Part shown: positions 1-7,290 of the stretch, one piece after another
How the letters are laid out: each line of letters opens with the position of its first letter
Position numbering within the stretch: the first letter of the stretch is position 1
DNA from: Planctomycetota bacterium
GTDB taxonomy: Bacteria > Planctomycetota > Phycisphaerae > UBA1845
Direction: 5' to 3'
Assembly: GCA_022563615.1 (NCBI GenBank)
Contig: JADFMZ010000005.1
Location: 1-22,454, forward strand
DNA length: 22,454 bases
Position numbers and translations under genes: made by a program
The notes under the pieces: generated by a model
Seen by the model: only the letters and a program-made list of their open reading frames with translations
Database searches by the model: none
Told to the model about the DNA's origin: nothing

Positions 1-1
1 C

Positions 2-289
2 TTCACGCAGTCCAAGCAGGGGATGGTGCAGAACCTGATGCTGGTCAAGGAGGAAATGTTCAAGGTCAAATGCGACGTGCATCCCTGGATGGGGTGCCGA
101 ATCGGCGTGTTTAACCATCCGTTTTTCTCGGTGACGGGCAAGGACGGCACGTTTGAGTTGAAGGGCCTGCCGCCGGGGAAATACGTGATCGAGGCGTGGC
201 ACGAGGAGTTCGGCACGCAGACAACGACGGTGGAACTTGCTGTGGACGAGACCAAGGCAGCCGATTTTACCTTCGAGCCGGACAGTTAA
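2..289 (+). CDS. Cupredoxin-like / carboxypeptidase-regulatory domain protein, C-terminal fragment
   Basis: The reading frame is open from the window edge, so this is the last ~95 residues of a longer protein; the first internal ATG at 23 is probably not the true start. The visible part contains CDVHPWM (from position 70), a Cys-x2-His-x2-Met arrangement resembling the copper-ligand loop of cupredoxin-like proteins. It continues into a carboxypeptidase regulatory-like beta-sandwich with the typical GKDGTFELKGLPPGKY core and a WHEE strand. Proteins with this CDVHPWM plus CarboxypepD_reg layout are, as I recall, common in planctomycetes and acidobacteria, are exported, and often lie near respiratory genes. 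Electron transfer or copper binding is an inference from the motif; the N-terminal half of the cupredoxin fold lies outside the window. The gene stops with TAA at 287-289 and the next gene is convergent. Confidence 0.75.
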   Translation, partial: FTQSKQGMVQNLMLVKEEMFKVKCDVHPWMGCRIGVFNHPFFSVTGKDGTFELKGLPPGKYVIEAWHEEFGTQTTTVELAVDETKAADFTFEPDS

Positions 290-433
290 TCAGCGGTTGG
301 AAAATCTCCGAGGGCGTGTCTAATAGCGCCATTACAAACTGAGCCGCGACCGTGAGGGAGCGGTTCTCGCACACCGGACCGGACCGCTTCCTGCCACATC
401 CTTCGGGTCGAGCGGAGCCCGAGTTCTTTTTCC
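290..433. other. Short convergent intergenic region with a degenerate palindromic repeat
   Basis: This gap separates the plus-strand cupredoxin-type gene from the minus-strand MoxR gene. It carries a copy of a repeat found again near 3040-3130, starting with cattacaaac at 330. No T-tract terminator is visible. Confidence 0.5.
316..391 (+). repeat. Dispersed palindromic repeat, family A, copy 1 (right arm eroded)
   Basis: Positions 330-363 match 3053-3086 at 33 of 34 bases. The similarity continues more loosely over about 76 bases, from gtctaa at the left to ccgcttcct at the right. In the second copy the right arm pairs with the left. Here the right arm diverges after ccgcttcct, so this copy has lost most of its stem. 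Confidence 0.75.
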
Positions 434-1513
434 TTATTTGAACACTCGCCCAGCCATTGCGTCATCCATGGTTGCCGCCGGGCTCACGGTCTGCGTTTCG
501 AGCAAACGGTCGATGATGTCGTCGCTGCGGACGCCGTCGGCGTCGGCGTTGAAGTTCATCAGGATTCGATGGCGCAGGACGGGGCGGGCCACCGTCTGGA
601 TGTCCTCCGTCGCGACGAAATAGCGCCCTTGAAGAATCGCACGAGCCTTGCCGGTCAGCACCAGGTTTTGCGATGCCCTCGGTCCCGCCCCCCACGATAC
701 ATAGTCCGTGACGAACTTGGGCACGTCGCCCTTGTCCACACGCGTGGCGCGCACGAGCTTCAGCGCGTAACGAATGACGTGATCGGCACAGGGTACGCGA
801 CGGACGATCTCCTGAAGCTCCATCACTTCCTGGGCTTTCAGCGTTCTCCCGGCGGTCGATTCCAGGGGCACGGTCGTTCTTTTGACAATCTGGAACTCCT
901 CCTCCTCTGACGGGTAATCCACCAGCACCTTGAACATGAATCGGTCGAGCTGCGCCTCGGGGAGCGGATAGGTGCCCTCCTGTTCGATCGGGTTCTGCGT
1001 GGCCAGCACGAAGAAGGGGCGAGGCAGCTTATGTGGAAAACCCGCCGCCGTGACTTGAAATTCCTGCATCGCCTCGAGCAGCGCCGCTTGCGTCTTGGGA
1101 GGGGTGCGGTTGATCTCGTCCGCCAAGACGACGTTTGCGAAGATCGGCCCCTTCACAAAGCGCAGCGAGCGAGTTCCCGTGCCGCGATCCTCCTCGATCA
1201 CCTCCGTGCCGGTGATGTCCGACGGCATCAGGTCGGGCGTGAACTGGATGCGGGAGAAGCTCAGCGATAGTTGCCGGGCGAGCGAACTGATCATCAGCGT
1301 CTTGGCGAGGCCCGGAACCCCCTCGAGGATGCAATGCCCGCCGGCGAACATCGCGATCAGAAGCTGTTCGATGACCTCTTCCTGGCCAACGATAACGTCG
1401 GCCAGTTGCGTTCGGATCCGGTCGTAGGCGCCGATCAGCTTTTGCACCAGCGCGACGTCATCAGTGGACGCCGCCTCGACCGATTCGGACGATGATGGTG
1501 AATCCAAAGTCAT
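434..1513 (-). CDS. moxR: MoxR-family AAA+ ATPase
   Basis: MoxR-type AAA+ ATPases act as ATP-driven chaperones that help mature metalloenzymes, cell-envelope or stress proteins, usually together with a von Willebrand A-domain protein. Counting from the ATG at 1513 the protein has 359 residues. The Walker A is GVPGLAKT (65-72), Walker B VVLADE (128-133), sensor 1 ATQNP (171-175), and EAQLDRF follows at 187-193. It ends with the winged C-terminal lid typical of the family. The frame stays open to a TTG at 1609, but the extra 32 residues are not family-like, so I prefer 1513; no convincing Shine-Dalgarno precedes either. The LOG-family gene ends 103 bases upstream on the same strand. No DUF58, vWA or transglutaminase partner is visible downstream, where the next gene is convergent, so its client is unknown. 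Confidence 0.92.
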   Translation of the reverse strand: MTLDSPSSSESVEAASTDDVALVQKLIGAYDRIRTQLADVIVGQEEVIEQLLIAMFAGGHCILEGVPGLAKTLMISSLARQLSLSFSRIQFTPDLMPSDITGTEVIEEDRGTGTRSLRFVKGPIFANVVLADEINRTPPKTQAALLEAMQEFQVTAAGFPHKLPRPFFVLATQNPIEQEGTYPLPEAQLDRFMFKVLVDYPSEEEEFQIVKRTTVPLESTAGRTLKAQEVMELQEIVRRVPCADHVIRYALKLVRATRVDKGDVPKFVTDYVSWGAGPRASQNLVLTGKARAILQGRYFVATEDIQTVARPVLRHRILMNFNADADGVRSDDIIDRLLETQTVSPAATMDDAMAGRVFK

Positions 1514-1616
1514 GCCATGCACACCCGCGAAGGACACCGATGAGGGTCGGCTAGCGAGCGCGAACGGTTGATGATCGGGATCATCGTTGATCCGCAACCG
1601 CCCACCCAACAGGATT

Positions 1617-2663
1617 CTATGGAGCCTCGTTGATCCTGTTAATCAGGCACCGTAGCCGTCCGGCGTCCTGCCGGTTGAACGCAAATATGAGCCGGGCCTT
1701 CTCCGGCAACTCGCCGTCTTCCCCTTCCAGGGGGCCGGGCGCCTGCTCGTACGTTCCCTCCTTGAGGATATCGGCGAAGGTGTCGTTGATCTCTGCGAGT
1801 GTTTCCAAAGAAAGCGGCCTTTCCATCCGGATGACGAATTGATCGCCCACATAGCGGGATGAGTGATAGCGTTTGTAAAATTTCAGGATTTCCGCAACGG
1901 CGTCCTCAGCCCGATCGGTCAGGAAGAACAGGTTCAGGTCGTCCGTACCGATCATCCCGGCGCTGAGCAATTCCGCCCGAATATACTCCTGCCAGTGCTG
2001 CCAGTACGTGCCGCCGGGCTCATCGCACAACACGATGGGCGTAGGGGAGGTCTTGAGTGTTTGCACCAGAGTCAGGGATTCGAAGCCCTCATCCTGAGTG
2101 CCGAATCCTCCGGGAAACAGCACGATCGCGTTGGCCTCCTTGAGGAAGACCAGCTTGCGGGTGAAGAAGTACCGGAAATTCACTAACTTGGGGTCGTCGG
2201 CGATAATCGTGTTGGCCGATTGCTCAAACGGCAGGCTGATCGACACGCCGAAACTCGCGTCTCGGGTGGCTCCGTGATTTCCCGCACGCATAATCCCGTC
2301 GCCCGCGCCGGTGATAATCATCCAGCCCCGGGCCTGGATCAACTCGGCGAACTGCTTGGCTTGAAGATACTGCGGGTGATCTTCCGGCGTGCGGGCCGAT
2401 CCGAACATGCTCACTTTACGGATACCCGCGTAGGGGCGGAAGACCTTAAAGGCGTAGCGCAGCTCCCGAAGGGCCGTATTGAGGATCTTCAATTCACCCC
2501 GGTCGGCGCCGTCGGCTGCGAGACGGCAAATCGTTACGAACATCTGCGACAAGAGGTCGCCGTGGTCACCGGAGGCGTACTGGTCGATCAGATCCCGAAT
2601 CGCGTCAGCCCGGTTGCGCCGCCACTGCTCGCGTGAGATTTCCAACGAAGTCGGGTCGTGCAT
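1617..2663 (-). CDS. LOG-family (TIGR00730-like) Rossmann-fold protein with N- and C-terminal extensions
   Basis: LOG proteins are nucleotide phosphoribohydrolases: the plant and bacterial LOG enzymes release free cytokinin bases or nucleobases from nucleoside monophosphates. The diagnostic PGGFGTQDE (PGGxGTxxE) lies at residues 184-192. The GSAR...ITGAGDGIM region (88-125) is the usual nucleotide-binding start, and FRYFFTRK precedes the catalytic loop. I start at the ATG at 2663 because AGGAG sits 8 bases upstream; a GTG at 2723 gives an unlikely 20-residue leader. At 348 residues it is much longer than a minimal LOG protein (about 190-220). The extra length is a helical N-terminus of about 80 residues and a C-terminal tail of about 85 residues. 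This longer type is common in bacteria with no tested substrate, so the exact reaction is uncertain. The moxR-like gene follows on the same strand. Confidence 0.88.
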   Translation of the reverse strand: MHDPTSLEISREQWRRNRADAIRDLIDQYASGDHGDLLSQMFVTICRLAADGADRGELKILNTALRELRYAFKVFRPYAGIRKVSMFGSARTPEDHPQYLQAKQFAELIQARGWMIITGAGDGIMRAGNHGATRDASFGVSISLPFEQSANTIIADDPKLVNFRYFFTRKLVFLKEANAIVLFPGGFGTQDEGFESLTLVQTLKTSPTPIVLCDEPGGTYWQHWQEYIRAELLSAGMIGTDDLNLFFLTDRAEDAVAEILKFYKRYHSSRYVGDQFVIRMERPLSLETLAEINDTFADILKEGTYEQAPGPLEGEDGELPEKARLIFAFNRQDAGRLRCLINRINEAP

Positions 2664-2936
2664 GGAGACGCTCCTGTTCGACTGCTGCAAACGGTGCGTC
2701 CACCGCAACGGCAGCCGATGCACTATATGCCGGCAGTTTGACCGGGGCTACTTGAACCACTCCTCGTACCGTACCCCCACCCCCCAACTGGGTCCGATAA
2801 GCCCGATGCCAAGCCCCATGAACCCAAATCGGTCAGTAGGAGCCGGCCATGGGATTGCGCAATGGCTGAATCCCGAGGCGAGCCTCAGTGCGTGTAAAAA
2901 AGCCCATTTCACGAACAACTGAGTCGTCGGGCGGGT

Positions 2937-2961
2937 GGCCCACCTTGTTTCGAGGTGGGCC
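2937..2961. repeat. Inverted repeat with 9-bp stem
   Basis: ggcccacct at 2937-2945 is perfectly complementary to aggtgggcc at 2953-2961, with a 7-base loop. No T-tract follows, so a terminator role is weak. It shares the ccacctt/aaggtgg core with the next hairpin. Confidence 0.6.
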
Positions 2962-3008
2962 GCACGATGATCCGCACGTCGCCGTCGGACCTTATCGTAT
3001 CATCCAGC

Positions 3009-3031
3009 CCCCACCTTCAGAGAAGGTGGGG
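3009..3031. repeat. Inverted repeat with 10-bp stem
   Basis: ccccaccttc at 3009-3018 pairs perfectly with gaaggtgggg at 3022-3031 around an AGA loop. It is compact and GC-rich with no following T-run, so it looks like a repeat-family hairpin more than an intrinsic terminator. Confidence 0.65.
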
Positions 3032-3040
3032 CACCCGCGC

Positions 3041-3129
3041 GTCTAAAAGGGTCATTACAAACCGAGCCGCGACCGTGAGGGAGCGGGTTTCACACCCGAA
3101 ACCGAACCGCTTCCTCACGGGCGCGGCTC
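3041..3129. repeat. Dispersed palindromic repeat, family A, copy 2 (intact stem)
   Basis: The left arm at 3064-3086 and the right arm at 3107-3129 are complementary at 21 of 23 positions, giving a long imperfect hairpin with a 20-base loop. The left flank and left arm match 316-363. It lies just past the stop of the GNAT gene, a typical location for REP-like elements. Confidence 0.8.
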
Positions 3130-3154
3130 TGAAAGAGGCTTCCCAAGCACGGCC

Positions 3155-3646
3155 CTACGCATCCAGGTAGGGTTCGAGCTTCAGCTCCATCACGAACTCG
3201 TCCTGAATGGGGATGCCACGCGCGTCGGTCATTGGAATCCGAGGCTTGAGCTTGCGCATCTGCTCCACGGTGTCCAGATGAACAGCCACGAGGCGAAAAC
3301 CGAGGCGTTGATAGAACCCGATCGCCCGAAGGTTTTCGTTGGTCGAGGTCAACCAGATGCGCCGGCAGCCCAGCTTGCGGGCCTTTTCCGTAGCGTCGAG
3401 CATCAGCGAAGAACCGACGCCGCGCCCTTCCAGCGCGCTGTTGACGGTAAGGATCTGCATCCCCTCCTCATCGACCCGATAGGTCAGCACGCCGGCAATC
3501 CGACCCTCATGGCGCTCAATGAACCCCTGCTCTTTGTGCGGGTAATGCTGCCGGCCGAGTGTGATGACCAGCTTGCCGTACCAGTGCTGATCGATGAACT
3601 CAGCCATTTCCTGGCGGTCACAATCCTGTATTTCGCTGCGGCTCAT
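3155..3646 (-). CDS. GNAT-family N-acetyltransferase
   Basis: This family moves an acetyl group from acetyl-CoA to an amine. The acetyl-CoA pyrophosphate-binding loop reads RGVGSS (75-80) in motif A. It is followed by the helix LMLDATEKARKLG, the strand IWLTSTNEN, and the motif B segment AIGFYQRLGF (108-117). I start at the ATG at 3646 (163 residues), because a full GNAT domain follows it and the open frame upstream to 3826 encodes low-complexity, basic, non-domain sequence. No strong Shine-Dalgarno is seen. The C-terminal 40 residues (from LKPRIPMTD) extend beyond the core fold. The substrate cannot be told from sequence. The gene stands alone between intergenic regions on both sides. Confidence 0.85.
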   Translation of the reverse strand: MSRSEIQDCDRQEMAEFIDQHWYGKLVITLGRQHYPHKEQGFIERHEGRIAGVLTYRVDEEGMQILTVNSALEGRGVGSSLMLDATEKARKLGCRRIWLTSTNENLRAIGFYQRLGFRLVAVHLDTVEQMRKLKPRIPMTDARGIPIQDEFVMELKLEPYLDA

Positions 3647-4002
3647 GGACCAACCATCCGTACAGGTTTTGTCCAGCGAAAGCGGGATCGGAACCCCCAA
3701 TGGTTCGCTGCGCAAGGTCGTCGGGTCGGCCTCAGCCCGACGCCATCTTACTGCTATAGCGATTTGACGGCTTCGACGCCAGTGGGTTGACCGGATCCCG
3801 GGTGCATCCTGCAGCCGCTTCCCCAATCTCGACCTTACATCCGATCGGTCGAGAGCGCTTGTCGGGCATCAGATCGTGCGATACCTTGGTGGCGTCTGTG
3901 AGAAGGTTGTATTCCCAAGTGTCGCGTTTCATAAGCGTCGCGACTTTCATCAGAAAACCGGTGAAACGCAATATTGCGGAGTAAACCACGGATAACGTAT
4001 CC
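3647..4002. other. Divergent intergenic region, 356 bases, no gene
   Basis: This lies between the divergent GNAT and PIG-L genes and must hold both promoters. Short open frames on both strands here have no recognisable content. I see no strong promoter match or repeat. Confidence 0.4.
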
Positions 4003-4761
4003 ATGAGCGACTCCACCCTTGACATCGTTTTTACGGCTCCCCACCCGGATGACCTCGAAATCGGAATGGGCGGGACGATCGCCAAGCTTGTCAAGCTGGG
4101 CTATCGAGTCGGCATGATCCATATGACCAACGGCGAACCGACGCCACGCGGAACGCCCGAGATTCGCATGAAGGAAATGGAGGCCGCCGCCAAGGTGCTG
4201 GGGGTGGAGGTTAGTGAGGTCTTGGGGCTCACGAATCGCGTCCTGATGGACGGCCCCGAGGCGCGCATGGCCCTGGCCACCTCACTTAGGCGTTACAAGC
4301 CCAAGGTTCTCGTAACGATGGCGGGACGGACTCCGGCGGCCTCGCCCGATCATTACCAGGGGCAGCTTATCGCCGAGGCCGCCAGGTTCTACTCACAGCT
4401 TACCAAGTGGGACGACCGCTTCGACGGGACGCCGCCCTTTCGAATCGACCATCTGGTATACCGCCCCATCCGAATCGCGGCGGAAGTCACCCACTACCAC
4501 AGTCAGTTTGTTGTGGACATTACCGATACGATGGATCAAAAGATTGAGGCGATCCAATGCTATGGCTCGCAGTTCGATAAGAAGCGCTTTGCGGGATTGG
4601 AGCATTATGTTCGAAGCGCAGCGGGGGCTGAGGGGGGCACCGTGGGCGTGCGCTTCGGAGAGCTCTACGCGCTACCCCGGCCTCTGGGCGTGACGGACAT
4701 GGTGTCCCTCCTGGGCGAGTGGAAGATTCCGCCGCCGTTTCCGACTCAATCAGGAAGCTGA
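4003..4761 (+). CDS. PIG-L family metal-dependent deacetylase (BshB1-like)
   Basis: PIG-L/LmbE enzymes use zinc to remove acetyl groups from N-acetylglucosamine-type substrates; relatives include MshB, BshB and other sugar deacetylases. The 252-residue protein begins with the hallmark APHPDDLEIGMGG (12-24), in which His14, Asp16 and Asp17 correspond to the metal-ligand and catalytic set. A second ligand region is SPDHYQG (114-120), with His117 as the likely third ligand. The region HYHSQFVVDIT (164-174) resembles the BshB1 C-terminal half. It looks like the bacillithiol deacetylase branch, but no bshA or bshC lies in the window, so a bacillithiol role is not supported. The next gene starts 24 bases downstream, suggesting one transcript. 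No clear Shine-Dalgarno precedes the ATG. Confidence 0.85.
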   Translation: MSDSTLDIVFTAPHPDDLEIGMGGTIAKLVKLGYRVGMIHMTNGEPTPRGTPEIRMKEMEAAAKVLGVEVSEVLGLTNRVLMDGPEARMALATSLRRYKPKVLVTMAGRTPAASPDHYQGQLIAEAARFYSQLTKWDDRFDGTPPFRIDHLVYRPIRIAAEVTHYHSQFVVDITDTMDQKIEAIQCYGSQFDKKRFAGLEHYVRSAAGAEGGTVGVRFGELYALPRPLGVTDMVSLLGEWKIPPPFPTQSGS

Positions 4762-4785
4762 CACAACCTTTTGCGGGAGACACCA

Positions 4786-5418
4786 GTGGAAGTTTTCGTG
4801 GATGGAAACCGTGTCGACGACCAAGCCGCCGGCACGGGAACCTTGAAAGACGCGCTGATGCAGGTTCAATCCAGCCTCGGCGCGCCCGACCACATTGTCG
4901 TCGGCATCCGATGCGACGGGAATGACATTGTGGGCGATTCGATGGCGGCCACGCTGGAACAACCGGCTGCTTCCTTTGAGCGCGTCGAGCTGTTCACCAG
5001 TACACGAGAGACGCTGGTGATCGACGCCATGTCCCAGGCGTCCACCTCCCTACAGGAAACCGAAACAGCCTGTGAGCAGGTCGTCGAACAGTTAAGCGCC
5101 GGCAAAACCACCGAGGCTGTCCAGACGCTGGGCCAGTGTTTGAAGACCTGGCAGCAGGTTCATGACGCCGTCGGCAAGTCGATCCAGATTCTTCAACTCG
5201 ACGTCGAGCACACAACGATCAACGATCGTCCGATGCTGGAGGTCATCAGCCAACCCAAGCAAACGCTTCTACAGATCAAACAGGCGCTTCAGGCTCAGGA
5301 CCATGTTCTCCTGGCCGACATCCTGCAATACGAGTTGTCCGACGTAACGGATCATTGGTTCGCATTGATCGCGCACCTCCGAGAGGAGGCCGAGCAACGA
5401 CGCCAGCGGACGGAATGA
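4786..5418 (+). CDS. Unrecognised protein, co-transcribed with the PIG-L deacetylase
   Basis: I do not recognise this 210-residue protein. The first ~75 residues (from MEVFVDGNRVDD, reading GTG as Met) look like a beta-rich domain. From residue ~80 to the end it is predicted helical and rich in Gln, Glu, Thr and Leu (for example ETETACEQVVEQL and LLQIKQALQAQD), suggestive of a helical bundle or coiled coil. There is no signal peptide or membrane segment. I chose the GTG at 4786 over a TTG at 4771 because GGGAGA lies 5 bases before it. It follows the deacetylase stop by 24 bases, so the two are probably one operon. Its only link to function is that neighbourhood. Confidence 0.75.
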   Translation: MEVFVDGNRVDDQAAGTGTLKDALMQVQSSLGAPDHIVVGIRCDGNDIVGDSMAATLEQPAASFERVELFTSTRETLVIDAMSQASTSLQETETACEQVVEQLSAGKTTEAVQTLGQCLKTWQQVHDAVGKSIQILQLDVEHTTINDRPMLEVISQPKQTLLQIKQALQAQDHVLLADILQYELSDVTDHWFALIAHLREEAEQRRQRTE

Positions 5419-5441
5419 TCCTTGGGATCTATTCGAATAAG

Positions 5442-5494
5442 TGTGGCACGGGTTTGTAACCCGTGTGTTTCACCGGTTGAAAACCGGTGCCACA
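5442..5494. repeat. Compound palindromic repeat (two hairpins in an outer stem)
   Basis: Hairpin one pairs cacgggtt (5447-5454) with aacccgtg (5458-5465). Hairpin two pairs caccggtt (5471-5478) with aaccggtg (5482-5489). An outer 7-bp stem pairs tgtggca (5442-5448) with tgccaca (5488-5494). All stems are perfect, so the element can fold as two hairpins or as a cloverleaf-like unit. There is no T-tract. It lies between the unrecognised gene and argF. Confidence 0.75.
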
Positions 5495-5553
5495 AGGGTC
5501 AATCGGATAGGCTCTTGGGTCGCCCCTTGTGGGTGGCGCACCGAACACCCCCA

Positions 5554-5578
5554 AACCGCGGGCTTGGAGCCCACGCGA
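5554..5578. repeat. Dispersed palindromic repeat, family B, copy upstream of argF
   Basis: The core ccgcgggcttggagcccacg matches the family B consensus (gcgggctt then agcccgcg) that recurs at 5768-5792, 6703-6727 and 17874-17898. It ends about 45 bases before the argF start. Confidence 0.65.
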
Positions 5579-5622
5579 TCGTGCCGGGTGTTCCGAGACT
5601 GTTCGCAAAGGGTTGAGCCAAA

Positions 5623-6627
5623 ATGCCCAAGAAACAACCCATTCTCAGAGAGGATCACGTGAGCGGCAAACTGAAAGGTCGGCATTTTCTTTCGATGTTG
5701 GATTTGTCCACGGAAGAGATCCTGCTCGTGCTTGACACAGCCCGCGAGCTGAAGAGCGGACGCGGGTTCGCGCGGGCTGAAGCACGCGGCTCGGGTTCCC
5801 ATGGGACCAATGGCGGGCTTCCGCTTCAGGGCAAGACGCTGGCCATGATCTTTCAAAAGCCTTCGCTGCGCACGCGTGTTTCGTTTGAAACCGGAATGAC
5901 CAAACTCGGCGGTCATGCCATTTATCTGTCACCGAGCGACGTCAGTCTGGGTAAGCGCGAAACCACCGAGGACATCGCCCTGGTGCTGTCACGATACGTT
6001 GATCTGATCATGGCGCGGGTTTTCGGCCACGACATTGTCGAGGAACTGGCCCGTTATGCCACGGTGCCTGTCATCAACGCATTGAGCGATTTCGAGCATC
6101 CGTGTCAGGCGTTGGCCGACTTGCTGACCATTCTCGAACGTAAGGGGCGACTCGAAGGCGTCAAGGCCTGTTTCATCGGCGACGGCAACAATGTGGCCCA
6201 TTCGTTGATGTTCGCCGCCGCGCGGGTCGGTATGCACATGACGATCATCACGCCACCCGGATATGAACCGAAGGCCGAAGTCGTGCAACGCGCAACGCAG
6301 GTCGGCGCAAAGACCGGTTCCAGGATTGCGGTGAGTAACGATCTGCAAGCCGCACGCGGCGTCGACGTGCTCTATACCGATGTGTGGGCCTCGATGGGCC
6401 AGGAAGACGAGGCGGCCCAGCGCAGGCAGACCTTCGTTCGGTATCGCATCGACGCCGAAACGATGAAGCTGGCTGATTCTGATGCGATCATCCTGCACTG
6501 CCTGCCGGCCCACTACGGTGACGAGATCGACTACGCGACCTCGCGCTTGCCCAACTCGGCCATCTTCGATCAGGCGGAGAATCGGTTGCACGCCCAGAAC
6601 GCCCTGATGATTCACCTGGCCGGGTGA
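5623..6627 (+). CDS. argF: Ornithine carbamoyltransferase with an in-frame repeat-derived insert
   Basis: This enzyme makes citrulline from ornithine and carbamoyl phosphate in arginine synthesis, in the cytoplasm. The 334-residue protein has the carbamoyl-phosphate loop KPSLRTR (79-85, STRT-type with Leu replacing Thr), the conserved HPCQALADL, a GDGNNVAHS binding stretch, DVWASMGQ, and the diagnostic HCLPA (292-296) with His292-Cys293. The ATG at 5623 is the first in frame; a GTG near 5659 is an alternative and no strong Shine-Dalgarno decides. Residues ~46-67 (from GRGFARAEARG) sit where family members usually have a short linker between LDTARELK and LQGKTLAMIF. That DNA matches a palindromic repeat found elsewhere in the window. 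The catalytic residues look intact, so the enzyme is probably active. No other arginine genes are nearby. Confidence 0.93.
   Translation: MPKKQPILREDHVSGKLKGRHFLSMLDLSTEEILLVLDTARELKSGRGFARAEARGSGSHGTNGGLPLQGKTLAMIFQKPSLRTRVSFETGMTKLGGHAIYLSPSDVSLGKRETTEDIALVLSRYVDLIMARVFGHDIVEELARYATVPVINALSDFEHPCQALADLLTILERKGRLEGVKACFIGDGNNVAHSLMFAAARVGMHMTIITPPGYEPKAEVVQRATQVGAKTGSRIAVSNDLQAARGVDVLYTDVWASMGQEDEAAQRRQTFVRYRIDAETMKLADSDAIILHCLPAHYGDEIDYATSRLPNSAIFDQAENRLHAQNALMIHLAG
5768..5792 (-). repeat. Dispersed palindromic repeat, family B, copy inside argF
   Basis: This stretch matches 17874-17898 at 24 of 25 bases (the only difference is one c-to-a in the right arm). It lies within the argF reading frame, covering residues 49-57. 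Its reverse complement also aligns with 6703-6727. Confidence 0.8.
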
Positions 6628-6702
6628 GCAACCGGGCCGCATCGATCACGATGTGTACGAACGTGAGGTCGGTCCTGCAAATTTAGAACTTCTAAGAAAC
6701 CC

Positions 6703-6727
6703 GAGCCGCAGGCTTGAGCCTGCGCGA
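6703..6727 (+). repeat. Dispersed palindromic repeat, family B, copy downstream of argF
   Basis: The core gccgcaggcttgagcctgcg forms a perfect hairpin in which gcaggct pairs with agcctgc. It aligns with the reverse complement of 17874-17898 at 22 of 25 positions, including compensatory changes that keep the stem. It lies about 75 bases past the argF stop. Confidence 0.75.
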
Positions 6728-6819
6728 ACGTCGGAGTCTCGTTGGCGCTTCGAAACACGTTTTGTTAGACGGTCTTAGGAGGAGATAATCAGGTTGGAAC
6801 CGCGCCGCCTGCTCGATTG

Positions 6820-7290
6820 CTATTCGAGTACTTCCAGCGAGTTTGGATCAATCTCCAACTCGGCGGACTGTCCGAGGAACTCGACGGCGACATAAACTCT
6901 CCACAGTCCACGACGCCGAAGCACCACACCTTCAAGGCCGGCCAGTGTGCCCGCCGTCACCCGGCAACGAACGCCTTTGTGCAACCGGGGGTACAGGTCC
7001 ATGGGCACGTCACTCTGAACGATGCGGCAAATCTGCCGCAGATCGGTGCGAAGCCGATCCTGATCGGCGACGGCCAACACGCTGGCGATTCGATTGGTTC
7101 TTAAGGCGAGCTGACGATCCTCCTCGCCCCCACACAGAAACACGTATCCGGGAAAGAGCGGAATATCGACCGAGTGAATCCTGCCGGCGTAGGTGCGTTT
7201 GTAGCGGATCAGCGGGAGAAAGCAGTCCACATGCAGCTTGGAAAGATCCGCCGCCAAGGCCTTTTCGTTTCGCGCCTTGGTGTGCAGCAC
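6820..7290 (-). CDS. NusG-like transcription elongation/antitermination factor (RfaH/UpxY type), 5' end disrupted
   Basis: NusG-like factors bind RNA polymerase and often act as dedicated antiterminators of long surface-polysaccharide operons. Counting from the GTG at 7290 there are 156 residues: an NGN domain with HTKARNEKAL (3-12) and IPLFPGYVF (43-51), then a KOW domain (about 105-128, KGVRCRVTAGTLAGLEG). The GTG cuts off the first NGN strand. The codons just upstream read GQWWV, continuing the normal NusG start (WWVLHTKARNEKA). Reading further upstream there is no ATG, GTG or TTG in frame until a TAG at 7414-7416, and three codons before that lies an ATG (7423-7425). The gene may carry a nonsense mutation at codon 4, use a rare start (ATT at 7317), or use the GTG. 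It is an orphan: no polysaccharide operon follows it. Confidence 0.8.
   Translation of the reverse strand: MLHTKARNEKALAADLSKLHVDCFLPLIRYKRTYAGRIHSVDIPLFPGYVFLCGGEEDRQLALRTNRIASVLAVADQDRLRTDLRQICRIVQSDVPMDLYPRLHKGVRCRVTAGTLAGLEGVVLRRRGLWRVYVAVEFLGQSAELEIDPNSLEVLE

Larger units (their letters stand above)
2664..3154. other. 491-base intergenic region with hairpins and a palindromic repeat, no gene
   Basis: I see no supported coding region. The left end holds the AGGAG site of the LOG-family gene. The rest contains two perfect hairpins (2937-2961 and 3009-3031) and the better-preserved copy of repeat family A (3041-3129). Confidence 0.5.

Noticed and set aside
434..1609. TTG start of the MoxR gene at 1609
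   Set aside because: The extra 32 residues do not resemble a MoxR N-terminus, and an internal ATG at 1513 fits the family length.
2937..3129. CRISPR-like array from the clustered repeats
   Set aside because: The repeats differ in sequence and spacing and are palindromic single units; there are no regular spacers and no cas genes.
3732..4122. Open frames on the minus strand ahead of the PIG-L gene
   Set aside because: They overlap the PIG-L start on the other strand and show no domain; they read as shadows of coding and intergenic sequence.
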